A DNA stretch of 14,485 bases from Sphingomicrobium sp. GTDB taxonomy: Bacteria > Pseudomonadota > Alphaproteobacteria > Sphingomonadales > Sphingomonadaceae. The notes below the pieces were generated by a model. The model worked only from the letters and a program-made list of their open reading frames with translations. It did not search any database and was not told where the DNA came from. Position numbers and translations under genes: made by a program. The stretch spans positions 1-14,485 of the forward strand of contig JASLBJ010000042.1 in assembly GCA_030146725.1 (NCBI GenBank), given 5' to 3'. Below are positions 7,571 through 14,485 of the stretch, one piece after another (position 1 is the stretch's first letter; each line of letters starts with the position of its first letter).

Positions 7571-7957
7571 TCAGGCGCCTGTTGCCTGGCGAAACAAGTG
7601 GGTGTCGGCATATTGGACGAAATTTTTGATCCGGTCCTGCCGAACCGTCCACAGATGCGCGAACGGACTCGCCAGATCGCCGCCTTGGCCGCTGCCCCGA
7701 TATGTGCCGAGCGCCAGCACCCGGTTATCACCTGCGGCAATGATCTCGTCGGGCTTCGCGGTGAACTCCTGAACATCCGCCGCAAGCGGACCGAAGACGT
7801 TGGCGGCGACCTCTCCGAAACCATGATAGGTACCGCCATAAGGCATTCCCGCGGCTTCGACCCAGTGCGTGTCGCCAAGCAGTTCCTGCAGCCTCGCCCC
7901 GTCTCCCTCACCAAAGGCGACATAGACTTGCTGCACAGTCCGGATGCGATCGCTCAT
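7571..7957 (-). CDS. SnoaL/NTF2-like fold small protein
   Basis: The 128-residue protein matches the pattern of bacterial SnoaL-like members of the NTF2 superfamily: an N-terminal helix (RIRTVQQVYVAFGEGD, residues 4-19), a central G-G-x-Y-x-G stretch near 40-46, then beta strands ending in WTVRQDRIKNFVQYADT (103-119). Members of this fold include small isomerases, cyclases and ligand-binding proteins, so the specific reaction cannot be assigned. No signal peptide or membrane segment is present, so it is probably cytoplasmic. The ATG at 7957 is supported by AAGGGG just upstream. Length is normal for the family. It stands alone and is divergent from the YitT-like gene, with 205 bp between the starts. 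Confidence 0.85.
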   Translation of the reverse strand: MSDRIRTVQQVYVAFGEGDGARLQELLGDTHWVEAAGMPYGGTYHGFGEVAANVFGPLAADVQEFTAKPDEIIAAGDNRVLALGTYRGSGQGGDLASPFAHLWTVRQDRIKNFVQYADTHLFRQATGA

Positions 7958-8058
7958 GTCTTCCCCTTTGGGCTTATGTTGCCTCGCTCACCGTACACCT
8001 CTCCCGTCCGCATTCCACTGTATCGATCGGTCGCTCTATCCGACGGGTGACGATCGGA

Positions 8059-8073
8059 GTCCGGCGGCCGGAC
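8059..8073. promoter_or_regulatory. Perfect 15-bp palindrome, candidate operator
   Basis: GTCCGGC-G-GCCGGAC has perfect 7-bp arms around one base. It lies in the divergent gap between the NTF2-like gene (start 7957) and the YitT-like gene (start 8163). Near-by CGATCGG words occur at 8024-8030 and 8051-8057. Position and symmetry suit a dimeric regulator, but no matching regulator gene is nearby. In GC-rich DNA such palindromes can also arise by chance. Confidence 0.35.
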
Positions 8074-8162
8074 CCAAGCGTGCTCACATTCCGGGATAGC
8101 GTTGGGGGCATGACGGCGGTATGGACTGACATCGGGGCGTTGGCTGGTGAATGCGGGGGAAC

Positions 8163-9038
8163 ATGACGAGCGAGGTCGAACGCCGCCTCCCGAGCATCCG
8201 GGACATCCTGTCGATCCTGCTCGGTGCCCTGCTCTCGGCGTTCGCGCTACGAGGGTTCCTGGTGCCCAACAAATTCTTCGATGGCGGGGTCACCGGGATC
8301 AGCCTGCTTCTGCACGAGATCTATCACGTCAATATCGCTTACCTGATCGTGATCGTGAACCTGCCGTTCGTGCTGTTGGCGGCCCGCCAGATCAATCGTG
8401 CTTTCGCCGAACGCATGTTGTTCGCAGTGATCGCGTTCGGCTTGTTCCTCCTGTTCATTCCCTATCCGACGGTCACCAGCGATCGACTGCTCGTCGCCAT
8501 ATTCGGCGGTGTGTTCCTCGGCATCGGCGCCGGGCTTGCCATGCGCGGCGGGGCGGCGCTCGACGGGATCGAGGTGGTCGCATTGTACACCGGGCGAAGC
8601 CTCGCGTTCACCACCAGCGAGATCATCCTCGGCCTCAATGTCATGATCTTCGCGATCGCGGCGCTGATGCTCGGGGTCGAGACCGCCTTATACTCGACGC
8701 TGACCTATTTCGCCGCGTCACGATCGGCCAACTTCGTCGTCGACGGGATCGAGCAGTTCACCGAGGTCACTATCGTCTCAGCGCAGGCCGAGGCGATCAA
8801 GGAAGTAATCGTGCTCGAGCTCGGGCGCGGCATCACCGTGTACAAGGGCGAACGCGGGTTCCTTCCCGGCGACTTCGCTTCGAGCACGCTGGTCGACATC
8901 GTCAAGACGGTCGTCACCCGCCTCGAGGTTCCGCGTTTACGCAACGCGGTTTATGCCATTGATCCCAAGGCGTTCGTCGTCACTACCAACGCCCGCGAAG
9001 CCCTTGGCGGCGTCCTGAGCCGCCGCCCGAAACACTGA
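8163..9038 (+). CDS. YitT-type membrane protein with C-terminal DUF2179 domain
   Basis: From ATG 8163 the protein has 291 residues. Likely membrane segments lie at about 12-33, 58-74, 85-103, 108-126 and 152-183. A soluble domain of the DUF2179 type (about 197-278) follows, with GRGITVYKGERGFLPGD at 221-237 and IDPKAFV at 266-272. This is the standard layout of the YitT family, widespread inner-membrane proteins of unknown transport or signalling role. FFDGGVTGISLLL (38-50) is the typical loop after the first helix. The start is uncertain: ATG 8163 has GGGGGA just upstream, while ATG 8151 in the same frame would add four residues but has only GGTGA directly against it. It converges on the cyclase gene with 8 bp between stops and no clear terminator. 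No operon partner is visible. Confidence 0.9.
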   Translation: MTSEVERRLPSIRDILSILLGALLSAFALRGFLVPNKFFDGGVTGISLLLHEIYHVNIAYLIVIVNLPFVLLAARQINRAFAERMLFAVIAFGLFLLFIPYPTVTSDRLLVAIFGGVFLGIGAGLAMRGGAALDGIEVVALYTGRSLAFTTSEIILGLNVMIFAIAALMLGVETALYSTLTYFAASRSANFVVDGIEQFTEVTIVSAQAEAIKEVIVLELGRGITVYKGERGFLPGDFASSTLVDIVKTVVTRLEVPRLRNAVYAIDPKAFVVTTNAREALGGVLSRRPKH

Positions 9039-9046
9039 CGCCGCTT

Positions 9047-12000
9047 TCAGCTGCGGGCCACATCGGGAAAGGCCGCGAGCACGCGATCACGCCACAGCCC
9101 TGCCGACTGTGCATCGCTAATCGCCAGCGCCTCGGCGGCAAGTCCCGCAGCCGCGGTCGCATCGCCGGTCGCGGCGGCAAGCTCGGCACGCGCCAGGCGA
9201 AGCGGCGCCAGAGCCTGCCGCTCGCCCGTGTCGCGAACGGCGACGTCGGCCGTATCCAGCACGCCCAGCGCCTCGTCGATCTGACCATCGGCGATCAGGG
9301 CTGAAGCGAGCAGCGCGGAATAGACGGTCTGCCAGCAGATGAAGCCCGTCATGTCCCACGTCCGGAGCCCCTCGCGCATCAACGGCAAGCCAGTCTCGCT
9401 GTCGCCGGTTTGGGTCGCGACCCACCCCTTGGCGAAGGTCGCCATTGCAACGAATTCGGGGAATCCCTGCGCCGACGAATAGGCCAGGGCTTCGTCGGCA
9501 AAGCGGGCGCACACCGTGGTATCGTTGCGCAACATCGCACAGACGAAATTCGCCAGTTGGGAGAAGCCTTTGGCGTGCGGAAATCGGACGACCTCAGCCA
9601 GATCCGCGGCATCGAGCGCAAGCGCCACGCCTTCGTCATACTTGCCGAGCACCGTCTTCGTCAGGGCCAGGTAAAAACGTCCGAAGATGCCGAATTCCAT
9701 CAGGTAGGACGCGTAGATCGGCGGGTGCCGGTTGACGTCGTACAAGGCCACAGTCTCGGCAAGCAGCCGCTCCGCCTCCAAATTCTCCGCGATGTGCCAG
9801 TCGACTAGGCCGCGCATGGTCTTGCGGGCGAGCACCAGGCCGTCGTCCGGTGAGTCGGCCCGCTCCAGCGCGTCGAGCACCCCGACACGATCGAGCGCCT
9901 CGCGCAGACGGCCGCGCGCCCAGCTGTGGAGGGCGGTGTGGAAGGTGACCGGAGCACTCTCCTGGCCAAGTTGCTCGAGCATCGTGCGCGCGCGTTCCTG
10001 CGTTGCGCCGAAATCGGGGCTGCCGGGTCCGCGCAGGACCATCCACACCGGCCCCTGCATCGCCAATACGTCGAGATCGAGCAGGTCGCGCTCGTGTCCA
10101 GGCGGGAGTTTGGCGACTTGTCCGGCGGCACCGTCGAGGTTCGCCATGGCTTCGCTGGCGGCGCCCTCTCCCGCCGCGTGGCGCGCCGCCTTCATGAACC
10201 AGGTGATCGCTTCGCGGACTTCGCCGGCCTGCGCAAAGTGAAGCGCAACAACCGAATCGGGGACCCGCGCCAGGTCCAATCCGGCCAGCCAGCTGGCGGC
10301 GGCGAGATGACCTTTCCGACGACTGCCGACTTCAAGCGTGTCGTAGATTCCGTCGCGGATCAGGGCATGGCTGAAGACAAAGGAGTCTTCCGCCGTCTCC
10401 GTCACGATCTGCTCGGCCAGCAGCACCGCGATGATCGACGGCATCGCCTCGGTCTCGAACTTGAAAATGGCGGCCACCACCGACGCATCGAAATAGCGCC
10501 CCATGACCGATGCGCTCTTGGCAAAGCGCCGGCTGTTCTCGTCGAGATGGTCGAGTTTGCTCAGCACGATCCCGCTCAGGGTCAGCGGGATGTTCGAGCC
10601 CGAGCCCCGGCTTTTCCCCTTTGCCGTCATCCGCGCATATTCCTCGAGGAACAGCGGGACGCCTTCGGCCAGCGCCACGATCTTCGCGATCGCTCCTTCG
10701 TCCAGATTGTAGCTCGACGTCGCCGCAAGCGCGAGATCCTTGGCGTAGCGGTCGGGCAGCGGATCGATGTGCAGCGCTTCCTCGAACTTGAGCGTCGCCA
10801 TCATCGGCTCGGCTTCGGTGCGGTAGGTCGCGATCAGGAGAATCGGATAGTTGGGCACCTGGTCGAGCAGGTAGGCGAGCAGCTCGAGCGAGGTCGGGTC
10901 GATCCAGTGGACGTCCTCGAAGATCATGACGAAGGCACGCGACCGGCCGATCGCTCCGAACATTCGCCGGCTGAGCACTTCGAAGGCGCGCTGGCGGCGT
11001 GCGTTGACGGTCTCGTCGCCCATCGGCGGCCCGGTCGCGGCTTCCGGCGCCAGCAGATCGAGCAGGAGGTCGGTTTCGTCGCCGTCGGCCTGCCACACCA
11101 CGGTGAACAGCCTGGCCAGCTTGTCCCTGCGCGCGGCCAGCCCATCGTCCCGGCGCACACCGGTGATCCAGTCGAGGTAGGCGCGTATCGGATGGAGCGG
11201 CACGGCCGAATATTCGGGCGTGCACTGGAGGACGAAGGTCGGCGTGCCCTTCAGTTCGTCGTTGGCCAGGATATCGCGCGTAATCCGCGACTTGCCCAGC
11301 CCGGCGGAGCCCCCGACCCGGATTGAATGGCCCGCTCCCCCGCGAGCGCGAGCGAAGCCGCTGGCCAGTATTCCGCCCTCGCGTTCCCGGTCGATGCGCG
11401 GTGTATTGTTGCGTTCGATCCGCGCGTCGAAGCGCGACACGATGCCCGCGACCGCACCCGCGACTTCATAAGCCTGCTGGGGTTCGGCAAAGCCTTTCAG
11501 CTGCAACTGCCCAAGGTCGCGTACGCGAAACCGGTCGCCGATCAGGTCGAGCGTCTCTTCGCAGATGATCAGCCGATCTTTCCCCGCTTTGTCCTGCAGC
11601 CGCGACGCGAGGTTGAGGCAGGCGCCCACCGTCTCCCCGCCGAAGTGACTGGTCCCGAGCGAGACGATCGCGGTGCCGGTGGCGATCCCGACACGGGTGT
11701 GGAGCGCGACGTCCTGCCCCTTGTTGTGCGCAGCCAGCGCGGCGAGAATGTCGAGCCCGGCCGACACGGCCTGGCAGGCATCGTCCTCCTTGGCGACGGG
11801 AAAGCCGAAAAAGCACATCAGGCCATCGCCCTGATATTGCGCAACCGTTCCGCCGCGCGAGCGGATCGCCTCGGTGCACAGGCTGTGATAGCTGCGCAGC
11901 GCGGCTGAATATTCGTCCGCGCCAAGCTCCTCCAGCAGGTCGGTCGATCCGATCAAATCGGCGAACAGCACGTTGAGCCGGCGCCGTTCGGCGCTCGACC

Positions 12001-12052
12001 CACGCTCCACCAGCGTACTGGCGCGCCCCCCAGGTTCGACCCCGTGCTGCAT
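9047..12052 (-). CDS. Class III nucleotidyl cyclase fused to STAND-like NTPase and helical repeats
   Basis: This 1001-residue cytoplasmic protein has three parts. The class III cyclase domain (about 24-197) has metal ligands D32 (FADLIGST) and D76 (QGDG) and transition-state N147 and R151 (LNLASR). Catalysis is therefore plausible and the product is probably cAMP. The lysine common in relatives just before the second metal Asp (AKYxGDG) is Q72 here, so substrate preference is less certain. The NTPase (about 215-420) has Walker A GSAGLGKS (248-255) and Walker B IFEDVHWID (377-385). From about 580 to the end the protein is rich in Ala-type helices resembling TPR repeats. This matches large bacterial cyclase-ATPase regulators in which the NTPase and repeats are thought to sense a partner. 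No membrane segment is seen. The ATG overlaps the stop of the upstream gene by one base (TGATG), which implies translational coupling. The activating signal is unknown. Confidence 0.92.
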   Translation of the reverse strand: MQHGVEPGGRASTLVERGSSAERRRLNVLFADLIGSTDLLEELGADEYSAALRSYHSLCTEAIRSRGGTVAQYQGDGLMCFFGFPVAKEDDACQAVSAGLDILAALAAHNKGQDVALHTRVGIATGTAIVSLGTSHFGGETVGACLNLASRLQDKAGKDRLIICEETLDLIGDRFRVRDLGQLQLKGFAEPQQAYEVAGAVAGIVSRFDARIERNNTPRIDREREGGILASGFARARGGAGHSIRVGGSAGLGKSRITRDILANDELKGTPTFVLQCTPEYSAVPLHPIRAYLDWITGVRRDDGLAARRDKLARLFTVVWQADGDETDLLLDLLAPEAATGPPMGDETVNARRQRAFEVLSRRMFGAIGRSRAFVMIFEDVHWIDPTSLELLAYLLDQVPNYPILLIATYRTEAEPMMATLKFEEALHIDPLPDRYAKDLALAATSSYNLDEGAIAKIVALAEGVPLFLEEYARMTAKGKSRGSGSNIPLTLSGIVLSKLDHLDENSRRFAKSASVMGRYFDASVVAAIFKFETEAMPSIIAVLLAEQIVTETAEDSFVFSHALIRDGIYDTLEVGSRRKGHLAAASWLAGLDLARVPDSVVALHFAQAGEVREAITWFMKAARHAAGEGAASEAMANLDGAAGQVAKLPPGHERDLLDLDVLAMQGPVWMVLRGPGSPDFGATQERARTMLEQLGQESAPVTFHTALHSWARGRLREALDRVGVLDALERADSPDDGLVLARKTMRGLVDWHIAENLEAERLLAETVALYDVNRHPPIYASYLMEFGIFGRFYLALTKTVLGKYDEGVALALDAADLAEVVRFPHAKGFSQLANFVCAMLRNDTTVCARFADEALAYSSAQGFPEFVAMATFAKGWVATQTGDSETGLPLMREGLRTWDMTGFICWQTVYSALLASALIADGQIDEALGVLDTADVAVRDTGERQALAPLRLARAELAAATGDATAAAGLAAEALAISDAQSAGLWRDRVLAAFPDVARS

Positions 12053-13536
12053 CAGTGCGCCGCGAAGCGACGGAAGCCGATCCCGGCCTGCCCGGTTGCA
12101 GCCGCCTGGGTTCCAAGCGCGAACATCAGCGCGAAGTCATAATCCAGCCCACGCGGCACGTTGGCGTTGCTGACGCCCTTCGGCACGGACGGGTTCTGGA
12201 ACCAGCGCGCCCACTCCGGCGAGCCGGGCGGATACAATACGAATGGCTCGCCGTTCCTGGGGAACCCGCGGACCGGCGCGGGATACAGGTTGCGGGTCCA
12301 CGGAAACTCCGCCGCCGAATGACAGCTGAGGCACGACGACGCGCCGATCTGACGCAGGTTGGCGTTCTGATTGCCGCCTTCGGTAAACAGCACATTGACC
12401 CGGTCGGCGACGTCCATCGGCCCGGCCAGTCGTCCACCCCACCCGCGGGTGCCATGCGTGAACAACGGCGCGCGCGGGTTGAACCAGGTTTCCTGAAGAT
12501 TGTCCGGGCTGCCCCCGTTGCCGCTGCGCGAACCGGCGAGCTTCGGATCATTACCCCACATTGCGCCAACCGGCACGAACCGGTCCCACGGCGTCGAACC
12601 GATTGCGTTCGCGTCATAGACAAAAGCCGCGAACACCCAGCCGGTCGTCGGCGAAGCAGCGCGGTCCTTGATGGCGATGCTCATCTGGAAGGGTCGGACG
12701 TTGAGGATCTTTGGCTTGGCGCCACCGGGCGGCGGGTTCAGCAGGTCGGCGACGCTTGGACGGTAGACCTGCCACGTCGCCGCCTTGGACACGACCGGCC
12801 ACTCGGCCTCGGTGCTGGTCACCGCTTCGATCTTCACGGCGATCGATCCCTCCGGAAAGACGATCTGGCTGATCTCCGGGTCGTAGGGATTGGCCCATAC
12901 GCGCCCAAGCATCCCGGCGGCGATCCCGTTGTAATACATCACCGCGTGGTTTTGCACCGAGGTGGTCGGAATCGGTCCTTGCGGGAGGCCCGGATCGGGA
13001 TCGCATTTCGTGGGGATCGGCGGGCCGGCAGCGAGCATCTTGGCTCCGAAGGTGCCCTCGCCCAGGCGCCGGTTGCAGAATGCCCGTGGCGGAAGGATCT
13101 GGCCGGTATAGGTATTGCCGACCGACTCCCGGCCCGACGTCGGATCGATGGACCCGTCCGACCCGCTGGAGCCTTCGCCCAGCCAGATCATGTCGTACCA
13201 GCCCGCCCGGCGCGCATCCCAGCGGTCCGAATCGTTGACCAGTCCGCTCAGCGACGGCGCGATCCACCGGTGCAGCCCACTCAGATAGCTGGGTGCCGTC
13301 GCCTTGGTGATCGGCGCCATTGCCCGATAGCGTTGGCCGCTCACCGCCGCCGTCGTCTTGGGATAATCGACATTGGCGATCTGCAGCCGGCCGAAATATT
13401 CGGTCTGGGTGGGATAGATCCCGTTGCTCGACGCAAACGGATCGAGCGCCGGCCCCGACTGGGCGAAAGCCACCGCGGATATCGCGGCGAGCGCCGAAAT
13501 CGAAAGCCCCGCCACAGCCTTGCGTTCCAACTTCAT
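12052..13536 (-). CDS. Exported protein with a single CxxCH haem-binding motif
   Basis: The 494-residue protein has a signal peptide (1-25, cut near AFA-Q26), so it should be periplasmic or otherwise in the envelope. One C-type haem motif, C402-L-S-C405-H406, lies in the C-terminal fifth (SSCLSCHSAAEFPW, 401-413). Two more cysteines, C154 and C178, could form a disulfide. The region at 299-350 (GWVFAAFVYDAN, VPVGAMWGNDP) and GWGGRLAGP (365-373) resemble conserved stretches I recall from large single-haem proteins usually annotated as cytochrome c family or hypothetical. No enzymatic domain is recognised. M326 in the AMWGND stretch is one possible distal haem ligand (inference). ATG 13536 is preceded by GGGGGG with 8-nt spacing. 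It lies 53 bp downstream of the phosphodiesterase gene and overlaps the cyclase gene by one base, which suggests one operon. Electron transfer or haem/gas sensing are both open. Confidence 0.8.
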   Translation of the reverse strand: MKLERKAVAGLSISALAAISAVAFAQSGPALDPFASSNGIYPTQTEYFGRLQIANVDYPKTTAAVSGQRYRAMAPITKATAPSYLSGLHRWIAPSLSGLVNDSDRWDARRAGWYDMIWLGEGSSGSDGSIDPTSGRESVGNTYTGQILPPRAFCNRRLGEGTFGAKMLAAGPPIPTKCDPDPGLPQGPIPTTSVQNHAVMYYNGIAAGMLGRVWANPYDPEISQIVFPEGSIAVKIEAVTSTEAEWPVVSKAATWQVYRPSVADLLNPPPGGAKPKILNVRPFQMSIAIKDRAASPTTGWVFAAFVYDANAIGSTPWDRFVPVGAMWGNDPKLAGSRSGNGGSPDNLQETWFNPRAPLFTHGTRGWGGRLAGPMDVADRVNVLFTEGGNQNANLRQIGASSCLSCHSAAEFPWTRNLYPAPVRGFPRNGEPFVLYPPGSPEWARWFQNPSVPKGVSNANVPRGLDYDFALMFALGTQAAATGQAGIGFRRFAAH

Positions 13537-13589
13537 GTGCCGTTCCCCCCGACTTACAAAGCATCATCACTTTATCGAACGCTACATCC

Positions 13590-14420
13590 TTATCCCCGCA
13601 CAGCGTCCTGTCCGAATATCTGGTCATGCCGAAGCCACACCTGCCCCATGACCGGCGCGGCGAAGGTCGTCGTGACGGAGTCCCTGCCAAGACGGTGAAG
13701 AGCGAAGCCGGGCTGGCCATCGGCCACCATCACCCGTCCGTCCGGTCGACGCGCGTCGAACGGCGCCATCTCGGGCCACAGTTGCGGCGCGGTCGCCGGC
13801 GAGATCGTCACCGGAATACCGTGGAAATGGGTCATCACCGCCATGTGCACGTGACCGCAGACGATGTGGCGAACCTGGTTGAAGCGGGTGACCACCGCCG
13901 CGAAGCGCTCGATCCAGTCGGCTTCTTCCGGCGGATCGATCCATTCGACACCGGATGCGACCGGCGGATGATGCATGGCAATCACCGTGGGAGTATCGCG
14001 ATCGTCGGCGAGTTCGGCATAAAGCCGGTGGGCGCGCGCAGAGTCGAAATAGCCGCCGTCCTGCCCGGGCAGCGAAGTATCGATGCACAGCACCCGCCAG
14101 TCGCCGATGCGACAGGCGTTGGTGCCGCGAAAAGTGCCGCTGCGCTCCGAGCGCATGGCGAGGTTGAAGTTGTCCAATCGATCGTGATTGCCCATCAGGC
14201 ACAGCCAGGGCCGCTCGATGCGGATCATCGTCTGGAGGAAAGCGCGGTAGCTTTCCACGTCGCCGCGATCCGCAATGTCTCCGGTCACCAAATAAAGATC
14301 GGGTTCGCGCAGCAGCCCGCGCAGGGTGTCGAGACTGGAGCTGAAACGAGCCGCATTGTCGCTCGACGCGGCAGTCCCGGCCGGCATCAAATGCAGATCG
14401 GTCAGTTGAGCAACCAGCAT
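13590..14420 (-). CDS. cpdA: CpdA-type metallophosphoesterase, predicted 3',5'-cyclic nucleotide phosphodiesterase
   Basis: The 276-residue protein has the full calcineurin-like metal site: D8-x-H10 (TDLHL), G47-D48 with D51, G77-N78-H79-D80, H150-H151 (MHHPP) and G189-H190-V191-H192. Motif order, spacing and length match class III cyclic-nucleotide phosphodiesterases such as CpdA, which hydrolyse cAMP to AMP in the cytoplasm. The specific substrate is inferred from family resemblance and supported by a cyclase gene two positions downstream on the same strand. A GTG at 14447 could add nine residues, but the ATG at 14420 has GGGGG with 6-nt spacing and starts directly at the conserved first strand (MLVAQLTDLH), so it is preferred. 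That GGGGG lies inside a hairpin (14426-14442). The gene is probably first in an operon with the haem protein and cyclase. Confidence 0.88.
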   Translation of the reverse strand: MLVAQLTDLHLMPAGTAASSDNAARFSSSLDTLRGLLREPDLYLVTGDIADRGDVESYRAFLQTMIRIERPWLCLMGNHDRLDNFNLAMRSERSGTFRGTNACRIGDWRVLCIDTSLPGQDGGYFDSARAHRLYAELADDRDTPTVIAMHHPPVASGVEWIDPPEEADWIERFAAVVTRFNQVRHIVCGHVHMAVMTHFHGIPVTISPATAPQLWPEMAPFDARRPDGRVMVADGQPGFALHRLGRDSVTTTFAAPVMGQVWLRHDQIFGQDAVRG

Positions 14421-14425
14421 TGATG

Positions 14426-14442
14426 ACCCCCGTATCGGGGGT
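14426..14442 (-). promoter_or_regulatory. Hairpin enclosing the cpdA-like ribosome-binding site
   Basis: On the minus strand ACCCCCG-ATA-CGGGGGT forms perfect 7-bp arms around a 3-nt loop, ending 5 nt before the ATG at 14420. The right arm contains GGGGG, the only ribosome-binding site for that start. If transcribed, the site would be locked in a stable stem, implying translational control. As DNA it could instead be an operator. The transcription start is unknown. Confidence 0.5.
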
Positions 14443-14485
14443 ACCACTTGTAGAAATGCGTCACAAGCGCTGCCATTACGATCGC

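Noticed and set aside
8147..8962. 271-codon frame overlapping the YitT-like gene on the same strand
   Set aside because: Shifted frame, very rich in Arg and His, without membrane segments; the YitT frame matches its family throughout.
9926..11326. 466-codon open frame on the plus strand inside the cyclase gene
   Set aside because: Antisense shadow of the NTPase and repeat region; composition is low-complexity and has no recognisable domain.
12055..13698. 547-codon open frame on the plus strand opposite the haem protein gene
   Set aside because: It is Arg-rich with no domain, lies fully antisense to a gene with signal peptide, haem motif and ribosome site, and is typical of GC-rich third-position bias.

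Overview
The window looks like chromosomal DNA from a GC-rich alphaproteobacterium, most likely of the Sphingomonadales. This is inferred from three things: an HRxxN/HWE-type sensor kinase, a secreted M13 peptidase of the kind common in that order, and a family of short palindromic repeats between genes. No rRNA, complete tRNA, transposase or CRISPR array is visible. The two kinase genes look less GC-rich by eye than the 8-14.4 kb block. I have not measured this.

Left part (1-3.75 kb). A rho-independent terminator serving a plus-strand gene outside the window is followed by a repeat copy. Then come two co-directional minus-strand sensor kinases. The upstream one (start 3623) is a PAS-HWE kinase whose signature WxE tryptophan is replaced by serine. 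The downstream one (start 2488) is a three-PAS hybrid kinase with its own receiver domain. No separate response regulator gene is present.

Middle (3.75-8.1 kb). A secreted M13 zinc metallopeptidase on the plus strand is followed by about 1.6 kb that is poor in genes. That stretch holds a cluster of 24-bp palindromic elements, an ORF that may be an ExbD remnant, and one intact NUDIX hydrolase. Element copies overlap or touch the stop codons of the peptidase, the NUDIX gene and the remnant. A small NTF2/SnoaL-fold gene follows. It diverges from a YitT-type membrane protein, and a perfect 15-bp palindrome lies between them.

Right part (9-14.45 kb). Three minus-strand genes form a likely operon: a CpdA-type cyclic-nucleotide phosphodiesterase, an exported protein with one CxxCH haem motif, and a 1001-residue cyclase-NTPase-helical-repeat protein. 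The last two overlap by one base (TGATG). The set would pair a cyclic-nucleotide-hydrolysing enzyme with a cyclic-nucleotide-making one around an envelope haem protein. The phosphodiesterase ribosome-binding site lies inside a perfect 7-bp hairpin. This cassette is the best candidate here for an undescribed system, and its joint function is an inference from gene order.
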